Assembly: GCF_028207065.1 (NCBI RefSeq)
Contig: NZ_JAQLFP010000014.1
Location: 1-60,499, forward strand
Source: Collinsella aerofaciens
Lineage (GTDB): Bacteria > Actinomycetota > Coriobacteriia > Coriobacteriales > Coriobacteriaceae
Direction of reading: 5' to 3'
DNA length: 60,499 nt
A program made the translations under genes and the position numbers. Under the pieces are notes generated by a model. It was not told where the DNA came from. It was given only the letters and a program-made list of their open reading frames with translations, and made no database searches. Below, one piece after another: positions 8,635 to 16,734 of the stretch. Position 1 is the first letter of the stretch. Every line of letters starts with the position of its first letter.

Positions 8635-9930
8635 CTACGCCCCAAGTGCCGCCATGGGGATCACCGCCACGCCGTCGTCGCGTGTGTAGGCAATGCTCCC
8701 CTTTCCAACCACGACCGCCAAAAACGCCGGCGCGGCATTCTGGGCGGCAGGATTGGAGAGCACTTTCCTCTCCAGCGCCTTGAGATTTCTCGCTCCATCG
8801 TCTGCTTTCGCATCACTCAGCTTGACCTCGATGGCTCCCCAGCGCCCGTCGTGCTCAACGATCAGATCGACCTCAAGGCCCTTCTCATCTCGGAAATAAT
8901 GGACACTGTTGTCGACACCGCCGTAGGTGGAAAGGAACACGCGCACGTCGCGCAGAACGAGGTTCTCAAAGAGCATCCCCAACGTTTGCATATCGCCAAG
9001 CAGCCGCTCAGGGGTAGCCCCCAGCAACGCCGCCGCAAGTGACGGGTCACAGAAGTAGCGCTTGGGGCGCACGCGAACGCGGGCCTTCGAGCGCATGGGC
9101 GGCTCCCATCCGCACAGGTCCTCGGTCAGCTTGAGCCTGTTGAAGAGGTCCAAGTACGCAGCGATGGTCCTCTCGTCGGGGCCCGCCTCACCGTACGAGG
9201 CGTCCTTTATGAGCGTCTTGTACGTGACAGCCTGGCTCTCGTTCATGGCAAGAGCTCGCAAAAGGCCGTGTGCAAGCTCGGGCGACATGCCCTCATCCAG
9301 CACGTTGACGTCGAGCACCGAGTGCACGTACTGGCTTGCCGTCTCTCGCGCAAGATCTTCCGAAAGCTCAAGATTTGCAGGCCAACCGCCCCTGCAGCAC
9401 CAGCGGGCGACGTCATCCACCGTGCTCTCGCGACGCTGAGGGGCAAAACCCTCGCCCTTAAAGAGGCTTGCCAGTGACACGAGCGGCTCGCCGTCGCCCG
9501 ACTCACACAGGGCCATGGGGCGCATTGACAGACGGGCGATCCTACCCGTGCCGGAATGACGAACATGGCTGCGCTCCTCGCTTTTGAGCGCGGTCGAGCC
9601 CGTGAGCAAAAGTGTCCCGCGTTCGTTGCCGCTCGCGTCCACGAAGCGCCGGGCGGCATCCCAAACCTCGGGCACCTCCTGCCATTCATCGACCAGGTGT
9701 GGCGCATCGCCGATGAGCGCCAGGCTTGGGTCAACCTCTGCCGCCGCGCGCTGCGCAGGCTCATCGAGCCTGGAGACGCTTGCCGAGCGAGAGAGCGCCG
9801 TCCAGGTCTTGCCGCACCATTTGGGGCCGTTGATCTCCACACAGCCAAACGCCCGCATAAGGGTGTCGAGGCGCTCCTCTATGAGCCGGGGCCTATATCC
9901 CTTTTGGGTCAATCTCTTTGGTGCATCCAT
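8635..9930 (-). CDS. AAA+ ATPase with C-terminal DUF4143 nuclease-like domain
   Basis: A 431-residue member of the COG1373-type ATPases. Walker A is GPKWCGKT at about residues 35-42, Walker B is LVDEWQ near 80, and the sensor-like LLLTGST follows. The C-terminal third carries a PD-(D/E)xK-like strand pattern (LEVDLIVEHDGRWGAIEVK), typical of the DUF4143 region. Such proteins are common in gut bacteria and host-associated anaerobes, but their biochemical role is not settled. It is a single-gene unit. Four exact-period 23-bp repeats directly upstream (9967-10045) suggest specific regulation. Start: ATG 9930, with no strong ribosome site visible. Confidence 0.88.
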   Translation of the reverse strand: MDAPKRLTQKGYRPRLIEERLDTLMRAFGCVEINGPKWCGKTWTALSRSASVSRLDEPAQRAAAEVDPSLALIGDAPHLVDEWQEVPEVWDAARRFVDASGNERGTLLLTGSTALKSEERSHVRHSGTGRIARLSMRPMALCESGDGEPLVSLASLFKGEGFAPQRRESTVDDVARWCCRGGWPANLELSEDLARETASQYVHSVLDVNVLDEGMSPELAHGLLRALAMNESQAVTYKTLIKDASYGEAGPDERTIAAYLDLFNRLKLTEDLCGWEPPMRSKARVRVRPKRYFCDPSLAAALLGATPERLLGDMQTLGMLFENLVLRDVRVFLSTYGGVDNSVHYFRDEKGLEVDLIVEHDGRWGAIEVKLSDAKADDGARNLKALERKVLSNPAAQNAAPAFLAVVVGKGSIAYTRDDGVAVIPMAALGA

Positions 9931-9966
9931 AGACGGCCGTCCCTCTCTATCACGCGATATGCGAAA

Positions 9967-10045
9967 TTACGCCATTCTCAATGCTTATTTTACGCTACTT
10001 TCAATGTAGTTTTTACGCTGTTTTCATTGAAGGTTTTACGCTTGA
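9967..10045. repeat. Four tandem 23-bp repeats upstream of the DUF4143 ATPase gene
   Basis: The hexamer TTACGC recurs at 9967, 9990, 10013 and 10036, an exact 23-bp period. Between copies the pattern is TTTTACGCTnnTTTCAATG with some drift, and the fourth copy is partial. The array starts 37 bp before the start codon at 9930, the position expected of an operator or promoter array. Confidence 0.75.
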
Positions 10046-10087
10046 CATCCTTAGCGCGACGCTCGCTCAACCCCTGACCACCGGATT

Positions 10088-10225
10088 GCCCGAATTCCGG
10101 GATGCTGCCTCCGCTCCAAACAAAAGGCCCCGGCTCGCGATGAGCTGCCTCCCATTTCTTGAACATATGAGCTTCCGCTTGAAGGGCGATCCGGAAAGCG
10201 CGTCCCATTCCGAGCATCACATCAG
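10088..10225. repeat. Degenerate copy of the ~62-bp palindromic repeat, with a terminator half inserted
   Basis: GAATTCCGGGATGC at 10091 and CCGGAAAGCGCGTCCCATTCC near 10189 match the two halves of the repeat units at 11751-11991 and 13315-13840. Between them, 10112-10142 is identical over 31 bases to 13835-13865, the leading half of the terminator behind the molybdenum hydroxylase operon. Confidence 0.7.
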
Positions 10226-10248
10226 AGCGCGCTTGGTTATCTCCGCCC

Positions 10249-11628
10249 TCACATCTCGGCAAACGAGATCAGCTTGACGTCTCCCCTACTCTCTGCGGCA
10301 TCCCGACATCCCTGCGTAAAGCCGCTTTTTGAGAAGATCACATAGCTTTTGTGCTGCCGCCTAAAGAGCCCGCTTCGGTATACGAGCTTTTCCAGAACTT
10401 CCTCGCCTACCGACTCGTTACGCCATTTGCACTCCGCAAACAGCGCAGCGCCCTCGCCATCGTCAACAATCAAGTCGATTTCTTCCTGCGTATGTGTGCG
10501 ATTGTCCGTCCCCCACCAGCGCCCGACGATCGCCGGAACCACATCGAGCTGGCCCGCGCGCGCGAGTTCGTACACGTATTGTCTGCATATAAGCTCAAAG
10601 ACCGTACCCATGTAATCCGATACGTGCGGCTCAATGCGCTTATACGACATCTCGGCCATATCGTTTTGAATCAGCCCAATGTTCTGCGGCACAAACTTGT
10701 ACCAGAACCTAAACATCTGGTCGCTCAGCAGATACACGGCTCGCTTATTGCTCGTCTCGTTTAGGGGCAGCTCGCGCTCGACAATCCCAAGCGACGCCAG
10801 CTTATCCACATAGCTCTTTACGTTGCTCGCAGGAATTCCCGTAGAGCTCGCAATCTCTGAGATCTTCGAGCGCCCCTGAGCAATTGCTTGCACGATCGCA
10901 TCATATTGCTCGGGATTGCGGCACTCTTGCATTAGCAGGTTGCTCGGCTCCTCAAAGAGATAGCCCGTAGGAGTAAGAAAAAGACGTTTGATGTTGTCCT
11001 TGAGCGGTGCGGCAGGATCGACTTTCTCGATATATGCGGGAATGCCGCCCGTCATGCCGTAGCAAACCGCTGCATCTTCGCGCTCCATGCCCTGCCACAG
11101 ACCGAGGGTCGTCGTAAAATCGAGCGGCATGATCTTAAACTGAGCCGTACGCCTACCGTATAGCGGGCTCTCGTAGCCCAGCACCTGTTCTTCCATAAAC
11201 GAAAGAGACGACCCGCACAGGATAAGCATGAGCTTGGTCTTTTTGTACAAGTGATCGATCTTATCTTGCAACAACGAGCTGATCTCGGGATTCGATTGGG
11301 CGAGATAGGGATACTCGTCAATCACGACAATCAAACATTCCGTGCGGGCCATGGTGGCCAATGCATCGAACGCCTCGTCAAAACTACGAAACGACACGCC
11401 TGCAGCACCAACCGAGCCTGCAAGTATCGCCTGGCTAAAGCCGTGCAGGTTTGCCTCTGCATTGGTACGACGTGCTTGAAAGTAAATAGCCTTCTTGCCT
11501 TGGATGAACTCCGTGATAAGGCGCGTTTTACCTACGCGACGGCGGCCGTAAATCACAGGCATCTCAAAGGAGCCCGTGCCATACAGTCGATTGAGCTCGG
11601 ACATTTCCGCTGTTCTTCCGATAAACAT
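10249..11628 (-). CDS. AAA+ ATPase of the DUF234 type with winged-helix and nuclease-like C-terminus
   Basis: A 459-residue protein of the COG1672 group. Walker A GRRRVGKT lies at about residues 28-35 and Walker B VVIDEYPYLAQ near 100. A winged-helix region around residues 230-275 (KISEIASSTGIPASNVKSYV) precedes the DUF234 domain, whose EIDLIVDDGEG...FAECKW pattern fits a PD-(D/E)xK fold. These proteins resemble archaeal ATPases and their cellular role is unclear. ATG 11628 has AAGGAAGGA upstream. The start lies 14 bp from a perfect 56-bp palindrome (11643-11698) that probably includes its promoter; the protein's own winged helix makes autoregulation plausible. Single-gene unit. Confidence 0.88.
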   Translation of the reverse strand: MFIGRTAEMSELNRLYGTGSFEMPVIYGRRRVGKTRLITEFIQGKKAIYFQARRTNAEANLHGFSQAILAGSVGAAGVSFRSFDEAFDALATMARTECLIVVIDEYPYLAQSNPEISSLLQDKIDHLYKKTKLMLILCGSSLSFMEEQVLGYESPLYGRRTAQFKIMPLDFTTTLGLWQGMEREDAAVCYGMTGGIPAYIEKVDPAAPLKDNIKRLFLTPTGYLFEEPSNLLMQECRNPEQYDAIVQAIAQGRSKISEIASSTGIPASNVKSYVDKLASLGIVERELPLNETSNKRAVYLLSDQMFRFWYKFVPQNIGLIQNDMAEMSYKRIEPHVSDYMGTVFELICRQYVYELARAGQLDVVPAIVGRWWGTDNRTHTQEEIDLIVDDGEGAALFAECKWRNESVGEEVLEKLVYRSGLFRRQHKSYVIFSKSGFTQGCRDAAESRGDVKLISFAEM

Positions 11629-11642
11629 AGGCTATCCTTCCT

Positions 11643-11698
11643 TTACGTTATAGCTAGCTATATTATACCTTCCTATAATATAGCTAGCTATAACGTAA
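11643..11698. promoter_or_regulatory. Perfect 25-bp-arm palindrome, probable operator of the DUF234 ATPase gene
   Basis: The arms at 11643-11667 and 11674-11698 are perfectly complementary, with a 6-base centre (CCTTCC). Each arm contains the nested palindrome TAGCTAGCTA. The element is very AT-rich against a GC-rich genome and carries TATAAT-like sequence. It ends 14 bp before the start codon. Confidence 0.8.
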
Positions 11699-11750
11699 TT
11701 CGACAAGCGGGCCACGCAAAAGGGACGTTACACCACCGCACGCGGACCGT

Positions 11751-11991
11751 CCCGGCAAACGCATCCCGTTCTGGAGCCAAATACTGGGCCGTAGCTTCCG
11801 CCAAGCATGCTATCAGGTAAGCGCGTCCCGTTCTGAGCCTAAATTCTGGGATGCGGTTTCCACTGAAACTTCTACCGGAAAATACATCCCACTCTGGGGC
11901 CGAAGTCTGGGACGCAGTTTCCGGTTGAGGGGCGTCCCGGAAAGCGCGCCCCATTCCGAGCGGCAATTCCGGGTCACGGTTTCCGCCGACA
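11751..11991. repeat. Array of four ~62-bp palindromic repeat units
   Basis: The block CATCCC/CGTCCC recurs about every 61-62 bp (near 11762, 11825, 11886, 11947). Each unit has a left arm like GGAAAGCGCATCCC, a ~19-base centre like ATTCTGAGCGCCAAATTCC, and a right arm like GGGACGCAGTTTCC that is the near-complement of the left arm. About 14 variable bases follow. The same unit occurs at 10088-10225 and 13315-13840. Confidence 0.8.
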
Positions 11992-12279
11992 CAGACGACG
12001 ATCCGCAGCCCTTATCACATGCCTTCAAATATGCGATCCAGAAACACAAAACAGCAGATAGAATGCTCTTTTTCAAAAAAGTACACGTCCCTAAACTTAC
12101 CAAGGTTTCATATCTAGCTACCGTTCAAGGTCGCCGATTACCGCCCACCGATTCGGATGTAAAAATGTCGCCGAAAACAGGCCATCTACCTGCATGGTTA
12201 GATTTTGGTCAGCTTTTGGTCAGTTGAGCGGCAAGTTGCGGCTGATACGTTTTTGCTACCCAAAAGGAGGCGGTAGCTC
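11992..12279. other. Leader region before the AbiEi/DUF559-like gene
   Basis: No gene seen. It is AT-richer than the repeat array before it and contains a tandem TTTTGGTCAG duplication at about 12208-12228 shortly before the start codon. A promoter is expected here but cannot be fixed. Confidence 0.4.
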
Positions 12280-13278
12280 ATGACCCATTGCAATGACCAA
12301 CTCATCGACCAACTGCTCACTCAAGCCGAACAAGAGAGGCGCTGTCTGATTCCCCCGAGCGCGGCGATCCGAAAAGCGCTCCTTCGGCGCATCGGCAGCG
12401 CGGTCGTCTCGCCCATGCCGGGACTGTTCGCGCGAAAAACGCGCTGGGATGAACTCAACCGAGCGCAACGCCATTGCGAGATTATTCGCGCCCTTGCGAT
12501 CATCCACCCCGATTGGACGTTCTGCTCGTTTTCGGCCGCCTGTCTGCTGGGGCTCGAGGTCTCGTGGCGACACCTGAACATCGTGCATGTTTGCAGCTCG
12601 ACAAAGCCGTCGGCTCGTCCGGGCGCACATATTCAGCGGCACCAGATTGAGCCGGCCGGAGCAATACGCAGAGCCGGCATATCGGTAACGCCGCCAATCC
12701 AAACGGTCACAGATTGCCTGCTGCAAACTGGTTTTGCCGACGGCATGCCCATTGCCGATTCGGCGATTTTAAAGCTCGGCCTTGCACGGGAACAGCTGAT
12801 GGAGGCCGTTGAGCAACGAGCGACTGCCCGCAATGGTCGCGCGATTCGCACCGCCCTCACAACGCTTCGATATGCCGACGCCCGCGCCGAGAGCGGCGGG
12901 GAATCGGTCGCCCGAGCCGTCATGATCGAGACGGGCTTTGCGCCCGACTGGCTTCAATACGAGTTGACGGACCCCTTCGATTCGACCGAAAGCATGCGAA
13001 CGGATTTTGCCTGGGAGCGCCAGGCGCGGGAACTCACGCTGGGCGAGCTCGACGGGCTCATCAAATATACCGACCAGACCATGCTGGCCGGACGCACCAC
13101 TGCCGAGGCGCTCGTCGCCGAACGACAGCGCGAGGCGCATCTATCGCTCTACGGTCACCCTCTGCTGCGCTTTACCATGAACGAGGTCCGCTCGGCAGGA
13201 ATGCTCGCCAAAAAGCTGCAGACGGCAGGCATCCGGCAGACCGCGCTGCCGACATGGCTCAACGAGGTAGACCTGTAG
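12280..13278 (+). CDS. AbiEi-type/DUF559-like protein (putative DNA-binding plus nuclease-like domains)
   Basis: A 332-residue protein. The N-terminal part (about 10-150) has the layout of AbiEi-family antitoxin-like proteins of actinobacteria: a helical start, CSFSAACLLGLEV, then VTPPIQTVTDCL. The C-terminal part (about 205-300) has an Vsr/DUF559-like pattern (MIETGFAPDWLQYELTDP, RTDFAWERQ, LGELDGLIKY), suggesting a PD-(D/E)xK fold. Start: ATG 12280 with AAAAGGAGG nine bases upstream. It stands alone; no AbiEii-type nucleotidyltransferase toxin lies next to it, so a toxin-antitoxin pair is not shown. It is followed at once by a palindromic repeat array. Assignment is moderate; the gene itself is sure. 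Confidence 0.75.
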   Translation: MTHCNDQLIDQLLTQAEQERRCLIPPSAAIRKALLRRIGSAVVSPMPGLFARKTRWDELNRAQRHCEIIRALAIIHPDWTFCSFSAACLLGLEVSWRHLNIVHVCSSTKPSARPGAHIQRHQIEPAGAIRRAGISVTPPIQTVTDCLLQTGFADGMPIADSAILKLGLAREQLMEAVEQRATARNGRAIRTALTTLRYADARAESGGESVARAVMIETGFAPDWLQYELTDPFDSTESMRTDFAWERQARELTLGELDGLIKYTDQTMLAGRTTAEALVAERQREAHLSLYGHPLLRFTMNEVRSAGMLAKKLQTAGIRQTALPTWLNEVDL

Positions 13279-13314
13279 GGGCCGCTGAGCTTATGCCCGC
13301 CTGCCTACCAAACC

Positions 13315-13840
13315 GGGATACGCTTTCCGGTCGGAAGCTCCCGCGGAAACCATGTCCCAGACTGAGTGCTCAAAACGGGATGCGCTTTCCAGATGGCATG
13401 CCTAGCGGAAACCGTGTCCCGGAATCAAGGCCTAGAACGGGACACGCTTTCCGGTTGAGTCCTTCAGCGGAAACCGCATCCCAGAATAAACACTCAAACT
13501 GGGATGCGCTTTCCAAACGACCGGCCAGCGGAAAACGCATCCCATTCTGAGGCATGATTCCGGGACACAGCTTCCGGTCGAGGGCCGATCCGGATAGCGC
13601 ATCCCACTCCGGGACTGGATTCCGGGACGTAGTTTCCGCCGAGGGCCCAAAAAGGAAAGCACATCCCGTTCTGAGTGCCAATTCTGGGATGTAATTTCCG
13701 CCGAGGGCTCCAAAGGGAAAGCGCATCCCATTCTGAGCGCCAAATCCGGGACGCAGTTTCCGCATGCGGCCCCGTTGGGAAAGTTCATCCCGTTCCGAGG
13801 CTGGATTCCGGGACGCAGCTTCCACATGCGGAGGCGCTCC
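13315..13840. repeat. Array of about nine ~62-bp palindromic repeat units
   Basis: Units begin near 13315, 13377, 13437, 13499, 13560, 13622, 13684, 13746 and 13808. Each joins a GGGATGCGCTTTCC-like arm and a GGAAACCGCATCCC-like arm into a potential hairpin. Arm sequences drift from unit to unit while complementarity is mostly kept. The period is not a multiple of three, and long open frames on both strands here are by-products of the repeat. The array ends in the terminator at 13851. Confidence 0.85.
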
Positions 13841-13842
13841 AA

Positions 13843-13877
13843 ACAAAAGGCCCCGGCTCGCGATGGAGCCGGGGCCA
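13843..13877 (-). terminator. Rho-independent terminator of the molybdenum hydroxylase operon
   Basis: GGCCCCGGCTC pairs with GAGCCGGGGCC around a GCGATG centre. Read on the minus strand the hairpin is followed by TTTTGTTT. It lies about 70 bp after the stop of the dehydrogenase at 13945. Confidence 0.8.
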
Positions 13878-13944
13878 AAGGCGCAGCATATGCAGTTGAT
13901 GGTGAGCGCGGACAGCCCGTCAGTAATGCCGCCCGCGCTCTACC

Positions 13945-16722
13945 CTACCCGCGGTGACGGGCGCGGCTGTACGGCGTATCCACCATGGGCAGATCCGGAC
14001 GCAGCTTGCCGTCAAACGCGCGGTAGGCGTTCTGCACGGCGGGCGCCGTGGGAATCGTGGCGATCTCGCCGATGCCCTTGCCGCCGTATGCCACGGGCAG
14101 CAGCTCGTCCTTCTCCACGTAGATAGCGTGGATATCCGGAATCTCGGGTGCACGGAACAGTCCGAGCGTACCGTACCTTGCCTGGGGTACGCAGTCCTTA
14201 AGCGGCCAGTCCTCGGTAAGCGCATAGCCCATACCCATGAGCACGCCGCCTTCGATCTGACCCTGGATGGAGATGGGGTTGACCACCTTGCCGGAATCGT
14301 GCGCGGCATAGACCTCGCTCACGCGGCCGTCGTCGTCCAAAATGACCACATGCGTGGCAAAGCCGTAGCAGATGTGGCTCTTGGGGTTGGGGACGTCGGC
14401 GCCCAGCTTGTCGGTCGGCTCCAGGTACACGTAGCCAAACTCGCATCCCTCGAGCGCCTTGATGGCGGCCGCGGGGTCCTGAGGATGCATACCCTGGCCG
14501 GCGACGAGTTCCTGCGTGCGCAGCTGATAGACGCGACCGTCGTCGTACTCGATCTTGACGCCGTCGCCATGCGCGCTCACCGGAGCGGCGGGCGCAGGCT
14601 TGCCGGCCTCGATGTCAAGCATGGCATCGCGCAGCAGGAAAGCGGCGCCGCGCACGGCCTCGCCGGTCACGACCGTCTGACGCGAGCCAGACGTGGTGCC
14701 GGAGTCGGGAGCGTTCTCGGTGGAGCACTCGCCGTTGGCGATACAGCTCAGCGGCAGACCGCACGCCTCGGCAACGTCCTGCAAAAAGACGGTGTTGCAG
14801 CCCTGGCCGATGTCGGACGTGGCGGCGTAGACCACAGCCACGCCGTCCTCGATGCGAATCTTGCAGCGGCCGGCATCGGGCAGGCCCACGCCCACGCCGG
14901 CGTTCTTCATGGCGCAGGCGATACCGGCGTGTCCGGGATGCGCGTAGTAGGCATCTTTGACCTCGAGCAGCGTCTCCTTAAGCGCCGTGGAGCAGTCGGC
15001 AATCTGACCGTTGGGCAAAACCTCGCCCGACTCGATGGCGTTACGGTAGCGGATCTCCCACGGATCCAGGCCGACCTTCTCGGCCAGCAGGTCGATCAGG
15101 CTCTCGAGCGCAAACTCGGACTGGCACACGCCAAAGCCGCGGTACGCACCGGCGGGCGGGTTGTTGGTGTAGTAGCCAAAGCCGCGGATGTCAGTGTTCT
15201 GGTACTTGTAGGGACCGACGGCGTGCGTGCAGGCGCGCTCGAGCACCGGGCCGCACAGCGACGCGTAGGCGCCGGTGTCAAAGTTGATCTCGCAGTCCAG
15301 GCCGGTAAAGTTGCCCTCGGTGTCGCAGCCCAGCGTAAAGGTGCCGTCCATGGCGTGGCGCTTGGGATGGAACGCGAGCGACTCGGCACGCGTGAGCTTG
15401 CACTTCACAGGACGTTGGAACTTATATGCGGCGAGCGCGGCCAGGTGCTGAACCGAAACGTCCTCCTTGCCGCCAAAGCCGCCACCCACGAGCATGGTCT
15501 CGACGACCACGCGCTCGGGCTCGCTATCCCAGCCAAACATGTGGGCGCACTCTTTGCGTGTGTCGTAGGCGCCCTGGTCGGTCGACTGCACCTTGACGCC
15601 GTTCTTGTACGGGAAGGCAACGGCGCACTCGGGCTCCAAGAAGGCGTGCTCGGTAAAGGGCGTGGTAAAGCGCTGCGTCACGGTGAACGCACTCTCTGCC
15701 AGCGCCTTGGCGGCGTCGCCGCGCGTCACATGGCGGCTCTGGCACACGTTGTCCTTGAGCTCCACCGTGTTGCCAAAGGCAAAGAAGCTGTCGTGCAGAC
15801 GCGGCGCGTCAGCGGCCCTAGCCTCGGCAATGTTGCGCACGGGCTCCAGCGGCTCGTAATCGATTTTTACGAGCTTCTTGGCCTTCTCGAGCGTCGCCTC
15901 GTCCTCGGCAACCACCAGCACGATGGCATCACCCACGCAGCGGGTGATATCGCCCGCCGCGATCATGACGTCCCAGTCCTGGATAAGATGGCCGACCTGG
16001 TTGACCGGCACGTCCTCGGCGCGCAGGATGCCCACCACACCGGGCAGGGCCTCGGCCTTTGAGGTGTCGATGGAGAGCACGCGAGCGCGCGGATACTTGG
16101 AGCGCACGGCGCTGGCGTAGGTCAGGCCCGGCTGATCGAGCTCGTCGATGTCATCGGGGTATTTGCCTTCGCCGAGCACCTTCTTGCGCACGTCGATACG
16201 GAAGGCGCGCTTGCCCACGCCGTAGTCGTCACCGCGCTCCAGGTCCTCGTCGATCTGCTTTTCGCCGCGGAGCACCGCAGCGGCGAGTGCGATGCCCTCG
16301 ATGATCTTCTTGTAGCCGGTGCAACGGCAGACGTTGCCGCGGATGGCGTACTTGATCTGCTCCTCGGTGGGCTCGGGGTCCTCGGCGATGAGCGCCGCAC
16401 CCGCCATGACCATGCCGGGGATGCAAAAACCGCACTGCACGGCACCCACGGCGCCAAAGGCGTACACAAAGGCCTCGCGCACGTCCTGGGGCAGGCCCTC
16501 GACGGTCACGATGTTGCGGCCGGCGGCAAGAGCGGTGGTCAGTACGCATGCCTTGACGGCCGCGCCGTCTACATGGATGGTGCAGGTACCGCAGGCGCCC
16601 TCGGAGCAGCCGTCCTTAGCGGAATGGATGTGCAGGTCGTCGCGCAAGTAGCGGAGCAGCGGCTTGTTCTGAGTCGTCGTGCGCTCGACGCCGTTAACGG
16701 TAAAAGTGAATTCCTGTGCCAT
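13945..16722 (-). CDS. xdhD: Molybdenum hydroxylase (XdhD-like, selenium-dependent xanthine dehydrogenase type), fused Fe-S and Mo subunits
   Basis: Predicted purine (xanthine-type) hydroxylase of the cytoplasm. The 925-residue chain begins with a plant-type [2Fe-2S] domain (Cys39, 44, 47, 59) and the second [2Fe-2S] domain (Cys97, 100, 132, 134). The molybdopterin domain follows from about 175, with GGFGGKED, the GAYRGFG substrate loop and SGTTSGSRQT. The Fe-S/Mo fusion without a FAD domain matches E. coli XdhD and the selenium-dependent XDH group, which use a labile Se ligand rather than selenocysteine; no in-frame UGA is seen. It is the last gene of a unit with ferredoxin (12 bp gap), ygfK, ssnA and a permease. 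Xanthine as substrate is inferred from the neighbours. Confidence 0.9.
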   Translation of the reverse strand: MAQEFTFTVNGVERTTTQNKPLLRYLRDDLHIHSAKDGCSEGACGTCTIHVDGAAVKACVLTTALAAGRNIVTVEGLPQDVREAFVYAFGAVGAVQCGFCIPGMVMAGAALIAEDPEPTEEQIKYAIRGNVCRCTGYKKIIEGIALAAAVLRGEKQIDEDLERGDDYGVGKRAFRIDVRKKVLGEGKYPDDIDELDQPGLTYASAVRSKYPRARVLSIDTSKAEALPGVVGILRAEDVPVNQVGHLIQDWDVMIAAGDITRCVGDAIVLVVAEDEATLEKAKKLVKIDYEPLEPVRNIAEARAADAPRLHDSFFAFGNTVELKDNVCQSRHVTRGDAAKALAESAFTVTQRFTTPFTEHAFLEPECAVAFPYKNGVKVQSTDQGAYDTRKECAHMFGWDSEPERVVVETMLVGGGFGGKEDVSVQHLAALAAYKFQRPVKCKLTRAESLAFHPKRHAMDGTFTLGCDTEGNFTGLDCEINFDTGAYASLCGPVLERACTHAVGPYKYQNTDIRGFGYYTNNPPAGAYRGFGVCQSEFALESLIDLLAEKVGLDPWEIRYRNAIESGEVLPNGQIADCSTALKETLLEVKDAYYAHPGHAGIACAMKNAGVGVGLPDAGRCKIRIEDGVAVVYAATSDIGQGCNTVFLQDVAEACGLPLSCIANGECSTENAPDSGTTSGSRQTVVTGEAVRGAAFLLRDAMLDIEAGKPAPAAPVSAHGDGVKIEYDDGRVYQLRTQELVAGQGMHPQDPAAAIKALEGCEFGYVYLEPTDKLGADVPNPKSHICYGFATHVVILDDDGRVSEVYAAHDSGKVVNPISIQGQIEGGVLMGMGYALTEDWPLKDCVPQARYGTLGLFRAPEIPDIHAIYVEKDELLPVAYGGKGIGEIATIPTAPAVQNAYRAFDGKLRPDLPMVDTPYSRARHRG

Positions 16723-16734
16723 GGTGATTCCCTT

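Noticed and set aside
13315..13840. CRISPR array
   Set aside because: The repeated parts vary from unit to unit, are split into complementary arms, and the intervening segments are themselves similar. No cas gene is present in the window.
13370..13878. Two long overlapping minus-strand open frames (158 and 148 codons) and plus-strand frames across the same region
   Set aside because: They fall fully in the ~62-bp repeat array. The unit length is not a multiple of three, the frames overlap each other, have no ribosome sites, and share low-complexity RNGMRFP-like peptides created by the repeat.
13954..16062. Long plus-strand open frame (702 codons) opposite the molybdenum hydroxylase
   Set aside because: It is antisense to a gene with clear Fe-S and Mo motifs; long antisense frames are expected from GC-rich third positions. 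The same applies to those opposite ygfK, ssnA, the U32 gene, the PTS genes and fabF.
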